Source of the DNA: Nostoc sp. CHAB 5824
Lineage (GTDB): Bacteria > Cyanobacteriota > Cyanobacteriia > Cyanobacteriales > Nostocaceae
Reading direction: 5' to 3'
Assembly: GCF_020829665.1 (NCBI RefSeq)
Contig: NZ_JAIVFT010000001.1
Coordinates: forward strand, 310,001 to 374,000
DNA length: 64,000 bases
The notes under the pieces were generated by a model, which was given only the letters and a program-made list of their open reading frames with translations, searched no databases and was not told where the DNA came from. Below, piece by piece: positions 47,323 through 57,143 of the stretch; position 1 is the first letter of the stretch, and each line of letters starts with the position of its first letter. A program made the translations under genes and the position numbers.

Positions 47323-49254
47323 TTAAACCAACAGTGTTTGCAGCAGTGGTTTATCTTCTGATATTTTACCCGTCCGCAACCATTCTGCCATTTCACCCGG
47401 TACTTTAGCTTGGATGAGGCGATCGCGCAAATCTGCACCTTCAAGAATTTCTCGTTGTAACAGTTCCTCTGCTGTTTGCTCTAGTAAATCACGGTTATGT
47501 TGCAGAATACTCAAGGCGATGTGGTGAGCATTATCTAATGTCTGCTTAACTTCGCGGTCAATTTCTTCCGCCACTTTCGGACTAATAGCACGACGCGGGT
47601 TACTATAACCTTCAAGAAACTGCTGTTGACTCTTCTCAAACGCCACTGGCCCCAATCGATCGCTCATCCCATAAAGAGTAATGGCGCGTTCTGCTAAATC
47701 AGTGGCTTTTTGGATATCATCAGCAGCACCCGTGGACACTTTGCCAAAAACGATTTCTTCGGCAGAACGTCCACCCAAAAGGATCGCAATCCGTCCGCGA
47801 ATTTCGTCTTCTAGCATCAAAAAGCGGTCTTCTTCCGGCATCTGAATTGTATAACCCAATGCACCAACACCACGAGGGACAACGGAGATTTTTTCAACTT
47901 TACCGGCACCCGGCATCAACGCACCGATGATGGCGTGACCAACTTCGTGATAAGCGACAGTCTTTTTCTCCGTTTCATTCAGCACGCGGGAGCGTTTTTC
48001 TAAGCCAGCAACCAGACGTTCAATGGCTTCGTTGAAATCTGCCATCGTCACAGCTTGGCTATTTCGCCGTGCGGCTAATAGTGCGGCTTCATTTACAAGG
48101 TTAGCTAAATCTGCTCCAGCAAAACCAGGAGTCCTGATAGCAATAGTACTTAAATCGACATCATTGGCTAATTTGACATTTCTGGCGTGGACTTTGAGAA
48201 TTGCTTCCCGACCGATTTTATCAGGGCGATCGACGACAACTTGTCGGTCAAATCGACCAGGACGGCGTAAAGCCGGGTCAAGAATTTCTGGACGGTTGGT
48301 GGCGGCGATGATAATCACGCCTGTGTTGGCATCAAAGCCATCCATCTCGCTGAGTAACTGGTTGAGAGTTTGTTCGCGCTCATCGTTACCACCCATAATT
48401 GGCCCAGCACCGCCACGAGATTTACCCAGTGCGTCTAACTCGTCGATAAACACAATACAAGGAGCTTGTTCTTTGGCTTGTTCAAACAAGTCGCGGACTC
48501 GTGCAGCACCCACACCCACAAATAGTTCGATAAATTCTGAACCAGAAATGCTGAAGAAGGGAACAGCAGCTTCACCAGCAATCGCTTTTGCCAATAATGT
48601 TTTACCAGTACCCGGAGGTCCTACCAGCAGCACACCTTTAGGAATTTTTGCCCCTAGTGTGGTGTATTTATCAGCATTTTTGAGAAAATCGACAATCTCT
48701 TCTAATTCCGCCTTGGCTTCATCTACACCAGCCACATCACTAAATTTTACACCAGTGCTGCCTTGAGAATAAATCCTAGCTCTGCTTTTACCTACCGTTA
48801 GTGCAGCGGGGCCACCTTGGCGATTCATTAACAAGCCCCAAATCCCAAAGAAAATTAACGGTGGTGCAACCCAACTAAGTAAAGTGCCAATCCAGGCATT
48901 TGGGTTTGGTAATGGTGCAGCAAACTCCACATGATGCTCACGTAGAATTTTCGGCAAATCTAGATCAATGGCTACTGGTGTAGTGGTAAACACTTGTTCA
49001 GTGGTACCATCTGGAGTTTGAGTTTTGATGGTGTATTCAATGCGATCGCCACCCACAATGGCTCGATCTACCTTCCCCGCTTCTACTTGAGCCAGGAAAG
49101 TGCTATAGGGAACTTGTAGCGATCGTACCCCAAAAAAACTCGGAATAATAAGGTTCAGTAATAACAACAGGGTTAGTAAAATGAAGAAACTCCCACCAAA
49201 CTGCCGAACTTTGGGCGGTTTGATGGAGCTTTTGTTATTAGTTTCAACAGGCAT
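47323..49254 (-). CDS. ftsH: ATP-dependent zinc metalloprotease FtsH
   Basis: 643 residues. Two membrane helices (~22-42 and ~125-142) flank a short lumenal/periplasmic domain ([13 protein letters not shown]). The AAA domain has Walker [10 protein letters not shown] (211-219), Walker [12 protein letters not shown] (~266) and the SRH region. The zinc-protease motif HEVGH is at 436-440. FtsH hexamers degrade damaged membrane proteins; in cyanobacteria they act in photosystem II repair and other quality control. Which of the several cyanobacterial FtsH types this is cannot be decided by eye. GGAGGG lies 9 bases before the ATG. Confidence 0.95.
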   Translation of the reverse strand: MPVETNNKSSIKPPKVRQFGGSFFILLTLLLLLNLIIPSFFGVRSLQVPYSTFLAQVEAGKVDRAIVGGDRIEYTIKTQTPDGTTEQVFTTTPVAIDLDLPKILREHHVEFAAPLPNPNAWIGTLLSWVAPPLIFFGIWGLLMNRQGGPAALTVGKSRARIYSQGSTGVKFSDVAGVDEAKAELEEIVDFLKNADKYTTLGAKIPKGVLLVGPPGTGKTLLAKAIAGEAAVPFFSISGSEFIELFVGVGAARVRDLFEQAKEQAPCIVFIDELDALGKSRGGAGPIMGGNDEREQTLNQLLSEMDGFDANTGVIIIAATNRPEILDPALRRPGRFDRQVVVDRPDKIGREAILKVHARNVKLANDVDLSTIAIRTPGFAGADLANLVNEAALLAARRNSQAVTMADFNEAIERLVAGLEKRSRVLNETEKKTVAYHEVGHAIIGALMPGAGKVEKISVVPRGVGALGYTIQMPEEDRFLMLEDEIRGRIAILLGGRSAEEIVFGKVSTGAADDIQKATDLAERAITLYGMSDRLGPVAFEKSQQQFLEGYSNPRRAISPKVAEEIDREVKQTLDNAHHIALSILQHNRDLLEQTAEELLQREILEGADLRDRLIQAKVPGEMAEWLRTGKISEDKPLLQTLLV

Positions 49255-49395
49255 TTTGATGTACCCTCCAAATTCGTCTTTGTTCGCGCAGCGTCTGTTA
49301 TGATGTCTGCGACGGGCTGCGCCAAAGCCTCAGACTTTCCCTAATCATTTGTCCTTTACAAATGACTAATGACCAAGGACAAATGACTAATTTTT

Positions 49396-50064
49396 TCAAC
49401 TCAATAACAGAGCAAATAGACCACACAAAGCAATGCCATCAAATACACCAGCACCGCCGATGCTGAGTACTCCTGCACTCATGGCTTGAATATCTTTGAG
49501 ATGTAGCAAATCAGCACCAATCAAAGTTCCAAGTACACCACCAGCAAAGCCTACAGGAGCAGCATGAGGCGCAGCGATTAACATTGCAGATAAAGCAGCG
49601 GTCAGGGGAGCCAGTAAAGGATTCATTTGGATACCTATTCCTGGCACTACTCGCGCTGCATAATAGCTAACAATGGTGACAATGGTAGTTACTAGCAAGA
49701 TTGCTAGAGCATTTCCCTGAGTAAATTGGTAAAGTGCCAACACCACCGGAATTAAGCCACCGCCAACATTGAGCGCTACCACAGTAGAGCGTTGCACTTT
49801 CCTTAAGGGAATACCCCAAAATTCACTTAACCACAGGGTTGCAAAGTCACCTGCTAGTTGAACGTCAGTTCCTAGACGGTATAGGGGTATATTGATAGTG
49901 CTGGTGAAAATTACTAGCACAAGCAATAAAAAAGCGATGTTGGGAGAAAACCCCATCTTGGCTACTGCGATTTCCACCACATCTACTGCCACAGCAAACC
50001 AAATGAATGGTAGTAGTAGTAACAATACTATGAATAGCAGTAATGAAACTGGTAGGTAAATCAT
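49396..50064 (-). CDS. DUF1614 family membrane protein
   Basis: 222 residues with six or seven hydrophobic helices, beginning MIYLPVSLLLFIVLLLLLPF. VFTSTINIPLYRLG-like and GVLGTLIGADLLHLKD stretches match the DUF1614 family. Function unknown. Just upstream of its stop, on the ftsH side (49340-49395), are AATGACTAATGACCAAGGAC heptamer-like repeats. Confidence 0.8.
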   Translation of the reverse strand: MIYLPVSLLLFIVLLLLLPFIWFAVAVDVVEIAVAKMGFSPNIAFLLLVLVIFTSTINIPLYRLGTDVQLAGDFATLWLSEFWGIPLRKVQRSTVVALNVGGGLIPVVLALYQFTQGNALAILLVTTIVTIVSYYAARVVPGIGIQMNPLLAPLTAALSAMLIAAPHAAPVGFAGGVLGTLIGADLLHLKDIQAMSAGVLSIGGAGVFDGIALCGLFALLLS

Positions 50065-50121
50065 GAGATTAAGAAATTTATGAATGTGTCATATCTCACA
50101 CAAAAACACATCTTGAAATGC

Positions 50122-50248
50122 TAAACTGTCGCGTATTTAACTTGCACATCTTTTCGTGTTGGTTGTTGACAGTTGACTGTTGACTGTTAACCGTCAGTGG
50201 TCAACGAACTTAGGAAGTGACTGTGTAATTTCAAAGCGTAATAGCTTA
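50122..50248. repeat. MITE-like element, family A copy
   Basis: 127 bp from TAAACTGTCGCGTATTTAA to GCGTAATAGCTTA; near-identical, in the opposite orientation, to 13863-13982. Contains TTGACTGTTGACTGTTAACC heptamer text. The gap 50249-50435 shows no other feature. Confidence 0.8.
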
Positions 50249-50435
50249 TATCAGTTAATTCAACGAATGCTTAAGTAGTGATTATGTTGCTCAGGATCGT
50301 GGTAGTTATAAGTCAAGAATGTGGGTAATAAAGACTTTAATCTATTTATGATCTATTAGTTTCTATTCTAGAAAGTAGATAGTGCAGCCTAAATTCGTGT
50401 ATACCCAACAGAAAAATGTGTATTACCGTACTGTT

Positions 50436-50627
50436 ATGGAAAATCAACTAGGATTTGTTCTGAAACTGCTTTTACTCTCGGCTTTGTTATCGGTATTAAT
50501 TAAGTATGCAGGGCCAAGTCTATCAATTCCGGGGACAGCAACCAACGCGCTGATTATAGTATTGTTGCCGATTGTGATTATGGCGATCGCGTTACTGTGG
50601 CGATTCCAAGCACAGAAACAAAATTAA
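50436..50627 (+). CDS. small membrane protein
   Basis: From ATG 50436, 63 residues with two hydrophobic helices (LGFVLKLLLLSALLSVLI and ALIIVLLPIVIMAIALLW) and a short polar tail. A GTG/ATG upstream at 50382 would add 18 polar residues. It precedes the AI-2E transporter gene by 91 bp on the same strand and may share its transcript. Family unknown. Confidence 0.6.
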   Translation: MENQLGFVLKLLLLSALLSVLIKYAGPSLSIPGTATNALIIVLLPIVIMAIALLWRFQAQKQN

Positions 50628-50718
50628 CTCGCAAGCATCTACGCACAAGTTACTAAAATCAGCTAACCTAGCTGAATTACAAGAAAATTGCATCTCGCCA
50701 ACCGTTGGGAGTCAGCCT

Positions 50719-51870
50719 GTGAACCTCGGTCAATGGATCGGCTTAATCGCCATCGTTCTTTCTTTATACATCCTGTGGCAAATTCGGGAAGTGCTTTTGC
50801 TCATGTTTGCCGCAGTTGTCTTAGCTGCCACTTTAAATCGCCTAGCGAAACGCTTTCAACGCTTTGGGATGAGGCGTGGATTTGCCGTCCTCCTCGCAGT
50901 AGCTATCTTTTTTGCAGGTGTTGTGGGTTTTTTCTGGCTAATTGTGCCACCTTTTGCACAACAGTTTCAAGAACTAACCTATCAAGTTCCTAAAGGGTTT
51001 GGGCGCTTTAATAGTTGGCTTGACGCCCTGAGAACTCGTATTCCTAACCAATTGGTTCCCTACATCCCAGATATCAACAGCCTCATCCAACAAGCACAGC
51101 CCTTCATCAATCGGGTACTGGGAAACTCCTTCGCCTTTGTATCTGGCTCTTTGGAAGCCGTCCTCAAGATTTTGCTAGTGTTGGTTTTAACAGGAATGAT
51201 ATTAGCCAATCCCGTGGCTTACCGCAAAGTCTTTGTGCGGCTTTTCCCCTCATTTTATCGGCGGCGGGTGGAAGGAATTTTAAATAAGTGCGAAATCTCT
51301 TTGGGGGGATGGATTACAGGCGCTTTCATTGCCATGTTCGTAGTGGCATTGATGAGTCTGATTGGTTTATCAATTTTGGGTATAAGGGCAGCACTGGCTT
51401 TAGCGATTTTGGCAGGATTTTTGAACTTGATTCCCAATCTGGGGCCGACAATTAGTGTAATCCCGGCAATGGCGATCGCATTGTTGGATGATCCCTGGAA
51501 AGTGCTAGCTGTCTTAATTCTCTACTTGATTATTCAACAGGTTGAGAGTAATTTCATCACACCCATTGTAATGGCACAGCAAGTTTCGTTGCTGCCAGCC
51601 GTAACCTTAATTGCTCAACTATTTTTCGTAACTTTCTTTGGCTTCTTAGGATTATTTCTGGCGCTACCCCTAACTGTTGTCGCTAAGATTTGGTTGCAAG
51701 AAGTACTGATCAAAGATGTTTTGGATGAATGGGGAAATAACCATACAAAAGAGACTGAGTTTGTGATGGTTCCTGAATCTCTGGGAGCAGATGAGAATTG
51801 GACAGCAGAAAATCCCGATATTAATCGAGAGCGACGGATTGATGATGATATCTTGCAAAAAGAAGATTAG
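50719..51870 (+). CDS. AI-2E family transporter (PerM/DUF20)
   Basis: 383 residues with about eight hydrophobic helices, the usual AI-2E/DUF20 layout. Start GTG at 50719 follows GGGAG. Signature text includes LLMFAAVVLAATLNRLAKRF and GFLNLIPNLGPTISVIPAMA and a late IQQVESNFITPIVMAQQVS. The acidic C-terminal tail (EFVMVPESLGADENW...) is cytoplasmic. In enterobacteria one member exports autoinducer-2; in cyanobacteria the substrate is unknown. Its stop is one base from the convergent DUF928 stop. Confidence 0.88.
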   Translation: MNLGQWIGLIAIVLSLYILWQIREVLLLMFAAVVLAATLNRLAKRFQRFGMRRGFAVLLAVAIFFAGVVGFFWLIVPPFAQQFQELTYQVPKGFGRFNSWLDALRTRIPNQLVPYIPDINSLIQQAQPFINRVLGNSFAFVSGSLEAVLKILLVLVLTGMILANPVAYRKVFVRLFPSFYRRRVEGILNKCEISLGGWITGAFIAMFVVALMSLIGLSILGIRAALALAILAGFLNLIPNLGPTISVIPAMAIALLDDPWKVLAVLILYLIIQQVESNFITPIVMAQQVSLLPAVTLIAQLFFVTFFGFLGLFLALPLTVVAKIWLQEVLIKDVLDEWGNNHTKETEFVMVPESLGADENWTAENPDINRERRIDDDILQKED

Positions 51871-51871
51871 T

Positions 51872-52711
51872 TTAAGGTTTTTCCGAAAGAATCGGTTCTG
51901 CTGCAATATCATCTAAGCGGATGCTGCGTAACAAATTCCGCCACTCTGTTTGCAGTGCTGCATCTTTAGCATTATTTTGGCGCAGTTGAGCTAGTGTCGT
52001 TAGTGCCTCGTACCATATCCCATTTTGGGCATAGATAGTATAGCGCTTTAGAAGTTCTGTAGTTTGTAAATCTTTGAGAGCGGCTGGATTTAGTTCGACT
52101 CGTTGTATTACCCCTTCGACGAAAGTCGGGGGAGAATTCTTTTGCTGATCGCAGTTAATCGTGAAAAACCAGCGGTATTGTTTGTTTAGTGCCAAAGCAG
52201 GAGCAGTGTTAGGCAGAGATACGCGGATGACTCCTGCTTTATCTGGTAGAGCGATCGCTTTTTGATAAATCTCGTTAGAGTCCTGATCTTGCAGCACAAA
52301 TTCAACTGTATATGGCAAATCTTTGGTATAAGGCACATAGAAAAACCAACTTGGGCGTTCTACCGTTGTCTGTCCCCAGACATTAATCACTGAGTTAGCT
52401 TCCTCAGTAAATGGCACTAAAGCAGTCAGGTCAAGTTTAGTAAGTGGACATCCAGCCAACTCGCCGCGCTTCGCTCCACCACGAACGCGACCCCCAGGAG
52501 GGGGACCAGGTGGAAGTGGGGGTTGATTATAAGTTGTAGCTTGAGCAAGGGTCGTTTTAGCATCAGAGCGTAGGCGTAGCCCGCCGTAGGCATCGCTAGG
52601 TGAAGAACCAAGAGTTGGTTTTGCCAGTACTGGATTCAGACTAACTAGTAAGCTGGTGCAGCTAAAAGTTACTACTAAAAACAGTTTTATCGGTTGTGAA
52701 TTTGACTTCAT
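51872..52711 (-). CDS. exported DUF928 protein
   Basis: 279 residues. A signal peptide spans ~1-30 (KLFLVVTFSCTSLLVSLNPVLA). The mature domain has GCPLTKLDLTALVPFTE, VERPSWFFYVPYTKDLPYTVEFVLQD, ALALNKQYRWFFTINCD and EGVIQRVELNPA, all typical of DUF928. A ~10-residue insert near residue 40 (DAYGGLRLRSDA) is encoded by the dispersed palindrome at 52568-52596. DUF928 genes often sit beside CHAT/CHASE2 and DUF1822 genes, as here. The domain's role is unknown; it probably acts in the periplasm. Confidence 0.85.
   Translation of the reverse strand: MKSNSQPIKLFLVVTFSCTSLLVSLNPVLAKPTLGSSPSDAYGGLRLRSDAKTTLAQATTYNQPPLPPGPPPGGRVRGGAKRGELAGCPLTKLDLTALVPFTEEANSVINVWGQTTVERPSWFFYVPYTKDLPYTVEFVLQDQDSNEIYQKAIALPDKAGVIRVSLPNTAPALALNKQYRWFFTINCDQQKNSPPTFVEGVIQRVELNPAALKDLQTTELLKRYTIYAQNGIWYEALTTLAQLRQNNAKDAALQTEWRNLLRSIRLDDIAAEPILSEKP
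52568..52596. repeat. dispersed GCGATGCC-type palindrome inside DUF928
   Basis: Reads GCGTAGGCGTAGCCCGCC and ends CGTAGGCATCGC on the plus strand, the same core as 4258-4292. It sits in the reading frame of DUF928 and adds residues without stops. Confidence 0.7.
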
Positions 52712-52869
52712 AAAAACCTTCTTTTAAGTATGCAAACATTGTAGATTTATCTGCTGGTTATCCAAAAATTTAATAAAAAATCTTTCCCTATTCCCTAGTG
52801 AACTCCAAAAATTAAATTATCTAAATTCTTCTGTCCAATACAACTATCAGATTCTTCTCCCCCTGCCCC

Positions 52870-55203
52870 CTACTCCCCACTCGCCACCCGCACTTTTGTT
52901 GTTGAATTATAAATTGACATCAAGCTAACTGTGGCTAGCAACGACAAAGCCGAAGGTACAAAAGGCACCCAAGCGCCCGAAATTAACAGACCAAAACAAA
53001 CTACATACAAAACACTAGAGGTAATACTAACTGCCAATGCCAACCAAGGGAACGAAAGCTTTCGCCAAGCCAGGACTCCTCCTACTAAAGACCAGCCCCA
53101 AATCCAGGCTACCTCAGCCCACAATGACCAAACCCGCAGCAAGGGCCGCCCATCCTGGACTGCACTGAGGATCTGGCTGACCATATGGGCTTGTACTAAC
53201 ACTCCTGGCATTTGCTCATCTAAAGGAACGCCATAGGGTGTAGGCCATGTGTCTGGAGAATCCCCCTTTGCCGTCACACCAATCAAAACAATTCGGTCTT
53301 TGATAGCACTGGGGTTAATCGGACTAGATAAAAATTGGGTTAGCTTTACCTGTTCGGCTATTTGTTTTGAGGAACGGTAGTTAAGCAAGATTTGACCGCC
53401 ATTAGCATCAATATTTTGATAGCCGCCAGTACGAGATTTCAGGTTCGGAAAAATAGTTTTACCCAGCTGCAAATTCCCTTCAGGGGTGAACTTTGGTTGA
53501 ATTCCTGAAGGGTGCAGATAGAGAGAGGCAAGTTGTAGACTGAATGCAAAGGGAGCAGGACACAACGATGTCGCCTCTTGGTTCATGAACAGGAGATGCC
53601 GACGGATAGCTCCATCACGATCGTGAATAAAGTCACTGAATCCTAGATTTGTTGTGGGTATTTCTGGGGGCGGCTGATTGCCTGGGATATTTACTGTGCC
53701 ATCGCTCCCCTTACATACGCCAATCAAATTCTGAGTTTTTTGAAGACGAGTAATTAAATCTGGTTGTTTGGCTTTAAAATCACGGTAGATATCCAAGCCG
53801 ATCGCACGGGGTTGGTATTGATTCAGTTTTGCCAGAAGTTTGTTGAGAGATTTTTCGGAAATAGAAGCTCCAATCAAGGACTCGTTATTTTGTCTTTGAA
53901 TTGCCAGATCGTCATCGTCAATTGTGATTATCAGCAGCCGGGAATCTAGTTCCTCCCCAGGACGCGATCGCATCATCAAATCAAAGGTTTGAATTTCTGA
54001 ATTTTCCAACAATCCCAGCAATCTCGCCCCACAAACCAAAGCTGTAATCGCCAAACTGGATAACAAAGTTGTCGTAAGTCTGTGTCTGGTAGACAAAGCT
54101 AAATTTGGTATATCTTTAGTTTTTGTAGACCTTAATTCATCCCAAGTGGGTGGGATCTGCGCTGGGTTTTGGCAAATCATTGGTAGCCAAGTCGCGCAGG
54201 GAAATTGATCCTCAAGTCCTTGCAACCGTTCCCGCGCTTGGCGTACCGACTGATATAAAGACTCGCCACCGGCAAAACCTTCGAGAAAATACTTTAAAAA
54301 CTCCTTGGCAACCTGGTCTGGAACAGGTTCACGCATAACGATCATTTGAGGTATTTGCAAATCAGCCAGTTCTCGCGCCAATCCTAATCCATCACAGGAG
54401 TTGAATATAGCTAGTTGTAAGCCGTTTTCAATGGCTTTCCTCAGAGCGTACTTTAACTCGCCAATAGTGAGGCTATCAGTTTTATTCAGGTAAATTCGTC
54501 CGCTTTCTCCATTTTTGTTACTGGAACTGTGCCCAGCAAAAAAGAGAATATCCCAGTTTTTTCCCCAAAGATGCTCAGTCAATTCCTTCCGTTGTGGTTC
54601 TACCAGAAAGCTAACTTCTGCATTAGTACACTGTTGCAGTAAAGCTTGATCGGCCTGGGTGTCAATTCCCTGACTATTGCCCACAATTGCTAAAATGTTG
54701 ACTAATTGATTTAAAGTGCGTGGTTTGTGAATGCGATCGTAGGATGGTGAAGAAAGGGCAATTTCAGCCTTAGGGTAGCGTTCTAACAAGTCCCACAGAT
54801 GCCAGGGTAATAGTTGCAATTGGCTATTTTCTGTTTGCAGAATCACCCGCACTTCTTCCGTGGACGACAATCTTTCTAACCATTTTTCCCTTAAAGGGCG
54901 AAACTCCTCTGCTCGCAGCCAGGTATTAAAGCGTGCCCGCAAAATATGGGAAGCGTTTTCACAGTCTTGAATCATCGATACATTCGTCACCTGCATTTTG
55001 TCAGCATGGAGACGATAACGATTGCCTATTTGCCGATAACTAGACTGCCAATGACTGTAATAGAGCGGCATTTCGGGAAATGAAGGTAGCTTCCCCGTAA
55101 TTTCTGTTGTAGCACGCTCGTGTTCTTCACCAATTTCGAGGGTGACAGCAAACCCTTGCTCAAAACTACCCTCGCCGAATTTCAGAACCACTAACTTACC
55201 CAT
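52870..55203 (-). CDS. CHAT protease-like and CHASE2 sensor fusion protein
   Basis: From ATG 55203 (family N-terminus MGKLVVLKFGEGSFEQG) 777 residues. The N-terminal part is a lead of ~90 residues and a CHAT domain: catalytic His225 in LFFAGHSSS and Cys270 in AIFNSCDGLGLAREL, followed by MIVMREPVPDQVAKEFLKYF. A membrane helix (~378-398) follows, then a CHASE2 domain (~400-690) beginning LENSEIQTFDLMMRSRPG with ID-DDL and IGLDIYRD motifs. Three C-terminal membrane helices (~700-770) end it. CHAT domains are caspase-like cysteine peptidases; CHASE2 is an extracytoplasmic sensor. The fusion suggests ligand-controlled proteolysis. It lies between DUF1822 and DUF928 on the same strand. Confidence 0.88.
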   Translation of the reverse strand: MGKLVVLKFGEGSFEQGFAVTLEIGEEHERATTEITGKLPSFPEMPLYYSHWQSSYRQIGNRYRLHADKMQVTNVSMIQDCENASHILRARFNTWLRAEEFRPLREKWLERLSSTEEVRVILQTENSQLQLLPWHLWDLLERYPKAEIALSSPSYDRIHKPRTLNQLVNILAIVGNSQGIDTQADQALLQQCTNAEVSFLVEPQRKELTEHLWGKNWDILFFAGHSSSNKNGESGRIYLNKTDSLTIGELKYALRKAIENGLQLAIFNSCDGLGLARELADLQIPQMIVMREPVPDQVAKEFLKYFLEGFAGGESLYQSVRQARERLQGLEDQFPCATWLPMICQNPAQIPPTWDELRSTKTKDIPNLALSTRHRLTTTLLSSLAITALVCGARLLGLLENSEIQTFDLMMRSRPGEELDSRLLIITIDDDDLAIQRQNNESLIGASISEKSLNKLLAKLNQYQPRAIGLDIYRDFKAKQPDLITRLQKTQNLIGVCKGSDGTVNIPGNQPPPEIPTTNLGFSDFIHDRDGAIRRHLLFMNQEATSLCPAPFAFSLQLASLYLHPSGIQPKFTPEGNLQLGKTIFPNLKSRTGGYQNIDANGGQILLNYRSSKQIAEQVKLTQFLSSPINPSAIKDRIVLIGVTAKGDSPDTWPTPYGVPLDEQMPGVLVQAHMVSQILSAVQDGRPLLRVWSLWAEVAWIWGWSLVGGVLAWRKLSFPWLALAVSITSSVLYVVCFGLLISGAWVPFVPSALSLLATVSLMSIYNSTTKVRVASGE

Positions 55204-55379
55204 GACTGTCGCTATCTCCCTATGCAAAACCATGCCCTGTTCTAATGTCTCATAACAAGCTCCACAAGCATTTACAGACTTTTTTCAAAATCCCTAAAAG
55301 TCGGCTTGAATTTTTAATTTTTAATTAACCAATTACCACTTAATAAATTACCGACTAAGAGGGAAGATAGCTAGATGTT

Positions 55380-56348
55380 TTAAATCCTAAAATATTCGGT
55401 AATGCTAGTCTCATTTATAGCTACCTTAACGCTAAATTGCTCTCTAGGTTCACCGCGAAACTGCAACTGAATATAGTTGTCTAATTTTCTAGATTGGGCA
55501 TCTAAAAATACTGTTCCCGAACTATCTAGAACGGTGAGATGAACTCCTGGCGGCAAGTAAATTTGATTCCCAGTGGCGTGCAATTGGAGATGAATACTGG
55601 TTTGTTGATCCTTTTCTGGGCTGATTTCCACAATTAACATGACGGGTTGGTTGAGAATTTGGATACCCAAATCAATCAGTTTTGCACGTTTAGTAATTGA
55701 TTCTGGTCGGTTAAGGGCGTTTAGTTCCACAGTATCAGTACTGCGAAAGGCATAAGTTGGTCTGAGTTCCGGCACGTTCCACAGAGATTCAACAGTCTGC
55801 CAACCTGTCTCAAATATACCAGTAAACCACTGGCTTAAATTCACTAGTGAACTAACTGGAGATTGGCGCAATTGTGCTATGTGGTCGATAAAGGCTTCCA
55901 ATGGTTGCAGTTGTTCTAAAGGTAGCGTTTCAGTTGTGACACTAGGGATAAAACCAAGCAACCTCGCTTCTTGGAGCGATTCATCAAATTGAACTACTAA
56001 ATAACCCACTCGTTCTTCCCAGGTTTCTGGAGGAATAGAACATATCTGCTGATGCAGATGGACCGGACGACACTCCAGACGACCAACTGAGGGCACCTCT
56101 AAGTCAGCTACATCCCCACAAAGGCGCATGATTGGGTTCCAGCTGTCGCTAGCTTGGAGGTCAGTAGGAATATCCATCATTTCTAAGTAGTCATTCACCA
56201 CCCACACAGCCAGCGTATTCAGCCGAACTTGCTCTGCTTTTTCAGAATTTGGCTGCTGGTTAGCAAATTGCTGGGCAGTTATGCGAGCTGATTGGGAAAT
56301 CGGCAATATTAAAGCGAAATCGTCTAGCTGATAGGTGGAGTTATTCAT
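55380..56348 (-). CDS. DUF1822 family protein
   Basis: 322 residues. The start YQLDDFALILPISQSARITA, the LNTLAVWVVNDYLEMMDIPTDL stretch and the VGYLVVQFDESLQEARLLGF segment identify DUF1822. No signal peptide or membrane helix is visible, so it is cytoplasmic. Its function is unknown. In many cyanobacterial genomes DUF1822 genes precede CHAT/CHASE2 and DUF928 genes, often with a sigma-like gene upstream (not seen here). The gap to the CHAT gene is ~175 bp. Confidence 0.85.
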   Translation of the reverse strand: MNNSTYQLDDFALILPISQSARITAQQFANQQPNSEKAEQVRLNTLAVWVVNDYLEMMDIPTDLQASDSWNPIMRLCGDVADLEVPSVGRLECRPVHLHQQICSIPPETWEERVGYLVVQFDESLQEARLLGFIPSVTTETLPLEQLQPLEAFIDHIAQLRQSPVSSLVNLSQWFTGIFETGWQTVESLWNVPELRPTYAFRSTDTVELNALNRPESITKRAKLIDLGIQILNQPVMLIVEISPEKDQQTSIHLQLHATGNQIYLPPGVHLTVLDSSGTVFLDAQSRKLDNYIQLQFRGEPREQFSVKVAINETSITEYFRI

Positions 56349-56698
56349 AAGTTAATCTTTAGTGATCAATGCTGCTATATACACATCATCCGCATTTACT
56401 AAATTTATGCCAAAAAATAGAGAATGATTTTTGGAAAAACAGAATTGGGGATTGGGGGCTAGCCTTTTCAGGGTGATTCATACAATCTGTGTCGGCATTC
56501 CGTGCCCCTACACCCTAATCGGGTGTATGGCTTGCAAATTGGCATTGTGAGGCAAGTAAAAGCACGGCATTCCGTGCCACTACACCTTGCGATATGACGT
56601 TGTACCGCATCTGAATGGGAACCGTTATAGACGAAAACCATAAACGTAATTGATTCCCAACACTTATCTAAGTCTTTATCTCGTCAACAAACTAACTC
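56349..56698. other. intergenic repeat text with a partial family B end
   Basis: Contains GCATTCCGTGCCCCTACACC and its variants and a CTGAATGGGAACCGTTATAG end near 56611-56630 that resembles the right end of the family B element at 56986-57091. The matching left end is not clear. No gene is seen. Confidence 0.4.
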
Positions 56699-56893
56699 TC
56701 AAATTTCAAGTTTGTTGAAGAATCTGATAATAGGCGACTTAGCATCGACATAATCAAGCTTGAAGCTTACTCCTGGAATCAATGATATCTTTCTTCCTTT
56801 TCCCTTGCTCCAACTAAGATAACCAAAAGCTGCCAAGACCCTTATTGTAATTTGTAAACCCATATTATTTGCAAATAATATGGTTAAAAACAT
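56699..56893 (-). CDS. short hypothetical frame
   Basis: 64 residues: MFLTILFANNMGLQITIRVL, then a Lys/Gly-rich turn (WSKGKGRKISL) and a C-terminal IIRFFNKLEI. An internal ATG before GLQITIR is an alternative start. No family, no ribosome binding site, no context. It may be a real small protein or the tail of a lost gene. Confidence 0.3.
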   Translation of the reverse strand: MFLTILFANNMGLQITIRVLAAFGYLSWSKGKGRKISLIPGVSFKLDYVDAKSPIIRFFNKLEI

Positions 56894-56985
56894 TTTGTTT
56901 GCAGTTTGCTAAACATATAAATTAGATACAGTATTGACTGAAGCTGAAGTTTATTTTTTTAGCAAATACACCAGTCAATTATTTA

Positions 56986-57091
56986 TATAGCGGTTCTCGT
57001 TTACGTGAGATACACCCGTAGGGGCACGGCATGCCGTGCCCCTACACCTTGCGATATAATGTTGTACCGCATCTGAGTGGGAACCGCTATA
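56986..57091. repeat. MITE-like element, family B variant
   Basis: Starts TATAGCGGTTCTC and ends GGGAACCGCTATA (106 bp) with an internal GGGGCACGGCATGCCGTGCCCC palindrome (quoted in part: CACGGCATGCCGTG). It shares only the ends with the copies at 396 and 42283. Confidence 0.7.
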
Positions 57092-57122
57092 TTTAAGTTT
57101 AGTAATTATTGAAGTTCAAACT

Positions 57123-57143
57123 AAAAAAGCCCCGAAAAGGGGC
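57123..57143 (-). terminator. minus-strand rho-independent terminator
   Basis: On the minus strand GCCCC-TTTTC-GGGGC is followed by TTTTTT. It is 288 bp from the stop of the nearest leftward gene (CYTH), so it may end a longer 3' UTR or an unannotated small RNA covering ~57144-57430. Confidence 0.7.

Noticed and set aside
48023..48766. 247-residue plus-strand frame opposite ftsH
   Set aside because: A shadow frame; ftsH on the minus strand has full family motifs.
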